A DNA stretch of 64,000 nt. It comes from Symsagittifera roscoffensis (lineage: Eukaryota > Xenacoelomorpha > Acoela > Convolutidae). The position numbers were made by a program, and so were the translations under genes. The stretch is taken from NCBI RefSeq assembly GCF_963678635.1, contig NC_087068.1:17613872-17677871 (forward strand). Reading direction: 5' to 3'. The notes beneath the pieces were generated by a model, which did not search any database, had not been told where the DNA came from, and saw nothing but the letters and a program-made list of their open reading frames with translations. Positions 59,121 through 64,000 of this stretch are shown here, piece after piece; position 1 is the first letter of the stretch, and every line of letters begins with the position of its first letter.

Positions 59121-62100
59121 CCACTTTTTTTAGAGTGTATCAGCTTCAATTTCCAGATGTTAGGCTCAAGAATAACTTCAAAACCAATTTTACTAAAAAT
59201 ATTCAGCGTTTACAGTTTGTATTTTGGTATCATTTCCAATTGGGAGAAATAACTCTACCAGGAAGCAAACCCCCACTTTTAGGGAATCGAACCTAGAATA
59301 AAATAACCTTCAACTCTTGAGATTTAATTTCAACTCAAAATTTTTTGCGCACATACGATTGCTCCAGATGTTATCACCAAGATTCCTTATGAAAATTCGG
59401 AAAAAATTGCTTGTACTCTAGAAACAGTTTTTTTTTGCTTGCGATTTTAAAAAGGTTACTTTTTTTGTGAAAATATAGTTTTTGAGCCTAAAAAATCGAA
59501 AATGTTTGATGGAAAACTAAAAAAACTGCATAGCTTACCGATTTAAACTTCAAATGGATGCATGAATGTAACTTAAAAACAATTTTACAAAATCGTTCAG
59601 CGTCTTGATTTTTGTTTTACGCGGCTATTTACAAAAGCAATTCACCTGAGTTCTTCCATACTTCCAAAAATCAAACTGATGATCACATAACAGCCGGTTT
59701 TCCTAAAGAAATTTCATCCCAATAATGTTTTGTTCGTAAATAATTTGTCTAGATGTTATCGTGAAGGGTCCTGATAAAATTTTATGAAAGCGCACCATTG
59801 CAATCTATGTTTTCGAAAACAAATTTACTGAGCGGTTGAAAGAACAATTCTTGACATCTGTTATCCTCGCAAAAATGAACGGGAAAAAATCTCAAATTTT
59901 GCTTTTCTTTTGGATCCAAATTTTTTTTTATCGACCATTTTTTATCGACCCATTAGCCTGGAATTAGTGAAAAAACTGAACAGGACGAATTCGAGGCTCG
60001 ACCTAGAAACAAAGAATCCCCACCCTAACCTTTCAGCCACGGACTCTTAACATACGGCAAAAAAAGAAGGTTCATACAAAACACATCGCACGCAAGACTA
60101 AATTGATCTGTAAGAAAAATGCTTTTTACTGGAATCGAATCACAAATTTCTAGCATCCAAGTCGACTTCACTTTTAAGCTTTTATAATGACGCTCGAAAA
60201 ACAGCAGCACTAGCCGCTCATAAAACGGAGAACATACTATTCAACTATTGAACTGATAATACTATGCAGCAAAAAAGCCACCAAATGATCAAATTTATTT
60301 TCGAATTGAATTGCGCAAAAAATCTACTCCTATTGTAACATAACACTTGCAAGTTTGGTTGTGTAAGAACTGGATCAAAAAAGAATTCAGAAAATTTGCA
60401 GGTAATTTTGAAAAATCAAGTCAATTTTGGAAGATTCAATTCAATTTTGAAATTTTGTTAAGAGCGTAGTTTATCTTCCGTCTAGTGATCCAAATTATTT
60501 AGAATTGGGTTTAAAATGCAACTTAAAACCAAACTATAGAAAAAACTGAGTCAAATTTTACACTGCGGCTAAGCCGAGCCTCGCACCACATGCTATGCTG
60601 AAAATTGAAAGTATAAAATAAGAAAAACTTGAAAATTCTGTTTCGCGAGTTCGTTTAATCATTAGCAAACAAACAAATAAAATATCAACAAGCAACAATT
60701 TTTGTCCAATACCAACTAACTTGACTGCATTGCTTTAAATTGCTCATAAGACAAGCGATGAAACCTTTGTAAACCACACAAAATTTTTAAATAATCCAAA
60801 AACCACAATTTTTTCTGGAAATAAAAATTTATGAAAACAATCAAGACGAAAACAAACAAAATGAATCAAAAACAAAAAAGCTTATAAAGAAAAATCAAAA
60901 TATACCAAACTAAAAATCGATCCTTCATTTGAAAAATAAATCCTTACCCAAAAAATCAAAATCTAGAAACTAATTTTGATTGGTTCAACAAGTTCCCAGA
61001 AAAAGCTCGAGAAAAACTAAGAACAAAAACGATACCACCACACTGTTTTAAAATTTTAAACTGTGCAAAATTATAGAATAAAAAAATATATTGAGGACAA
61101 ATAGCACTCAAGATGAGTTTAAAACATTTAAACAACTCTTCCAGAAAAAAGAAAGTTCAAAAGTTACTGAACTGATGTTTTTGGATTTATTAGCACTTTA
61201 CACATGCTTAATCTCACACGCATCAAGCAAAACAGCAACCTTCCCAAACAATTCGAGGTACCAAGCAAGAAAAACCAAAAAAACCTATCAGCTGTTGACT
61301 AAGAATTTGTTACACAAAAATTATATGGAACACAAGGCGAAAACTTCACAAACACAATTAACTCACCAGAAAAGACATAATAAATAAAAGCCGGTTACAC
61401 AATCAAAACTTAAAAAATTATGCCGACCAAATTTGTTTCACAAATTTAAAAATCGGAAGTTTTTTTTGGTATAATTTTTTCATATTAATTGAGGGTATGT
61501 GAGGTCGGCTTAATTTTTTATACGGTTGAACAATTATCAAATTAAATCAACAAATTAAAGAAAAAGTTATGAGTAAGTCGACAGAGTTATGGCTGAAAGA
61601 CCTCCAGCACCGACAATCAGCTGAAAATTTTAGGTACCGAAATCTTTTTTTTTTACTTTACATGAACTCTTAACTTCCTCTAACTTCCTCTCAGATGCTA
61701 TTGATTGCCATTTAACCATTCTGCAAATTAAGTTATTCACGAGAGAAATGTCTAGTGAACGGTTGCTATACCCTTGATTATCGTTAGGGTTTATAATTTT
61801 TCCAGCGAAAAACAAAAAAACTTTGATAGGTTATTGACACTTCGTTCGTTGACACTCAAAATTAATTATCCTAGAAGTAGTGAATTTAAAAAAATTAAAA
61901 ATGAAACTTTTTTTGGAAATTTTAAACGATGATGAATTAAGAGTTTTCAGTTAACAGCTAAAACTCTATCTGTAGAAATTGGCTAATCGACCACTCAAAT
62001 TGCTTGTTCATGTTTATTAACACTGATAACTTGATATTTAATGGTCATAGTTAAAATTCTCAAAAAGAGCATGATTTTCCTATAATTTGTCCAGATCGAA

Positions 62101-63780
62101 TTCAAACCATCTTGCCATCATTTCATTTATATTAACAGGAACAAACAAAATCTGATAAAAACTGCGTGTATCAGTTTAACTAAAAACAGTGGCTTACAGT
62201 CAAATCCTTCTTAAATGCTGGAAAAATTTCATTACGAGGGGAAATTTATGAGCCCGTGACAGGAACTCGCAATATGAGGTTGCATTCAACTTTTATACAT
62301 TCTTACCTTGAAAGATTTTCTGTAAAGACAGAAATTTAAGAACACATGCAATTCATTTACTCGAGCACATTCAATGGAGCATTCATTCAATGGAGCACAT
62401 TTACTAATGAGGTTTGCTACGCGCTCAGACTTCTAAACGAGTACGCATCCATACGTTGTCTCTTGTTATACCGCCCAGCAAAAAAAAAAGAAAAAATTCA
62501 TAATCTTGAGTTAGAAATTAAGTTCGTTTCGGTTTTACCTGTGCATTAAATGCAACTTAGCTTGTTAAAAAATGGATCAACAAAAAATTTATTATGCGAT
62601 GACATCTACTCTCCTTAAACTATATCTGAAAAGAAATTTCACTATAATCTATAAACAAGTTGTTCCAAAATTTGGCGATGAAAAACCAGCCACTTTGTTT
62701 CAACTAACTGGTCGATAAATTTAGATTGCACAAGTGTTAATAAGTCAGTATGCCGAAAAGAGAAACAAACAAATAAACAAACAAACAGAATGAACTCGGG
62801 AAACTAGAGCCGAGCTTTCAGAATGTCATGATGGAATTAGAATGCGAAAGGATAGTAGTGCGTTTAAAATAATCTACAAAATTAAGACCTATCTACAAAA
62901 AGCATCTACTTTTAACTTACTAGGTCGTCCATTCATGAACAATTATTGGTAAATTGGATTGCAGTCAACATAACACAATAATGAGCACCCCTGCATAATG
63001 CAGATAGTTTGTTGACATAATCTGAGCACCTTTTAGTATAGTAGACAATGCTGATTACCTTTTCCCTAACAACCCCAGACCTTCAAAAACTTCGATACAA
63101 TATGATAAACTGATCCCTTATCGCCCCAATCTAACAATGCCAGATTTGAATTATTTTAATCTAAATCATTTTGAACTCAAGAATCCATTGTTCATATTAT
63201 TTTTGAGACCAGTTATTCATACATGTATCAAAGCTTCAAACTCTCCCTTTTCGGAGTCTTAAACCTAACTGAAATTCATTTAATGCGACAAGAAGTAAAA
63301 ACTTATATTTCAGATATCCGAACTTGAAGAAAAAATAGCAGAGAATAGGGTAATAGGGTTAGTGAAAAGACGTCTTTGACACTGTGTAACCTGTTGAAAT
63401 GAGCTGAATGATTAAAATATGAGTCATTGTCCCAATTTTAGCAGAAGGTCGAAGTCAACAAAAAAAATAATAAAGACGAGACGACAATGACTAGTAACTG
63501 CATGTTTGCAACACAAGTTTGACAAAAAAAGGAATAAAAATGGAGCACGCATATTGACAATGGATAGCAGAGGCCTTTTATGGTCTCACAATTCGAAACC
63601 GTAAGGTGGTTTTTCAAAAAGAAACTACCCGAAGAATTGAAAACGTGACCTAAAATGTACCACCCAACATCAAAACAGAAGGATTGCCACATGTTAAGTT
63701 CACATATAACGAAACTGAACTAGAAACAGCTATGTCAGTTTCATTATTTTCCAACAAGCTTTTTCTGACCTTTTCCAGTT
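59121..63780. other. AT-rich intergenic DNA with tRNA-like relics
   Basis: No protein gene can be supported. On the minus strand three short stretches carry tRNA promoter-like words: a B box GGTTCGATTCC (about 59283-59293), an A-box-like TGGCTGAAAGGTTAG (about 60028-60042), and GATTCGATTCC (about 60132-60142). None folds as a full tRNA. They are probably remnants of tRNA-derived repeats. Confidence 0.35.
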
Positions 63781-64000
63781 TCAACTCATACTTTTTTCCA
63801 ATTCTTCCTTGCCACACTCCTCATTCAAATCATCCGCTATTGACACTTGAGTTGCCGCCTTCACTTTCTCTTCTGGTATCACTATTCCCAATAGAGAGTG
63901 ACTTTCTGTCACACCATTGCAATTTATACTAGCTTCTTCTGGCGATGATTGGCTCCTCTTCGGGACAATGAGGCAGTCCAGATCCTCCAGGACATTTCCA
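63781..64000 (-). CDS. Probable C-terminal coding exon of a host gene, cut by window end
   Basis: On the minus strand an open frame enters from the window edge and runs 72 codons to TGA (63781-63783). It is richer in G+C than its surroundings and encodes an acidic, Ser/Glu-rich tail (for example EDLDCLIVPKRSQSSPEEA and EEKVKAATQVSIADDLNEE) without low-complexity runs. It has no ATG in its first 60 codons, as expected for the end of a longer gene. A splice acceptor could lie in the first 20 bases (cctggag). The product is not recognised. Confidence 0.4.
   Translation of the reverse strand, partial: GNVLEDLDCLIVPKRSQSSPEEASINCNGVTESHSLLGIVIPEEKVKAATQVSIADDLNEECGKEELEKSMS

Overview
The window is nuclear DNA from a metazoan, not a bacterium or an organelle. 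It has spliced genes, Ty3/Gypsy-type retroelements, terminal-inverted-repeat (TIR) MITEs, helentron-like repeats, long AT-rich spacers and a 200-base assembly gap (45914-46113). The host genes seen are four-transmembrane claudin/PMP22-like proteins and a dCMP deaminase relic, which are animal-type genes. The species cannot be fixed from sequence alone. One intron that appears to need a GA-AG splice pair, together with env-bearing Gypsy elements, would fit an appendicularian tunicate; that is only a guess.

Region 1 (1 to about 17.9 kb) is a purine-rich, GC-richer giant LTR retroelement whose 5' end lies outside the window. A 2403-codon gag-pol frame carries two zinc knuckles, protease, RT, RNase H, a long acidic insert, integrase and, at its C-terminus, a macrodomain-like module of the OARD1/Poa1 type. 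After a 527-base spacer with splice-like signals and a 4 x 20-bp repeat comes a 2958-codon frame. It has one SGNH/GDSL hydrolase domain with every catalytic block, a second degenerate one, and about 1900 residues I do not recognise. The hexamer CTTGAG is strongly over-represented throughout this region.

Region 2 (about 17.93-29.45 kb) is a second retrovirus-like element, AT-rich with a G-poor plus strand. It is truncated inside RT: only RT thumb, RNase H and integrase remain. Downstream is an almost gapless chain of five frames: two small hydrophobic proteins, a 378-codon frame with no ATG at all, an env-like glycoprotein, and an unknown 601-aa protein. Two junctions are ATGA overlaps. A candidate 3' LTR (TGTTC...GAACA, 537 bp, preceded by a purine tract) closes it.

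Region 3 (29.5-43.4 kb) is dominated by about 530-bp elements with subterminal inverted repeats, a 3' hairpin and T^T insertion, which is the layout of non-autonomous helentrons (HINEs). They bound a 3.19-kb tandem duplication and a 1.67-kb tandem duplication. The 3.19-kb unit carries the last coding exon of a claudin-like gene whose first two exons lie at 43.5-44.3 kb on the minus strand, so this gene has two identical terminal exons.

Region 4 (44.3-64 kb) holds two Tc1/mariner-type MITEs, an intron-less claudin-like paralogue (47610-48215), a decayed partial copy of it inside a segmental duplication, and a hAT-type MITE with an 8-bp target duplication. It also holds ATT/ATG microsatellites and a dCMP deaminase pseudogene (55941-56849, minus) broken by frameshifts and by a 364-bp TIR element with a 9-bp target duplication. 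The rest is mostly featureless AT-rich DNA, ending in a probable C-terminal coding exon that runs off the window.
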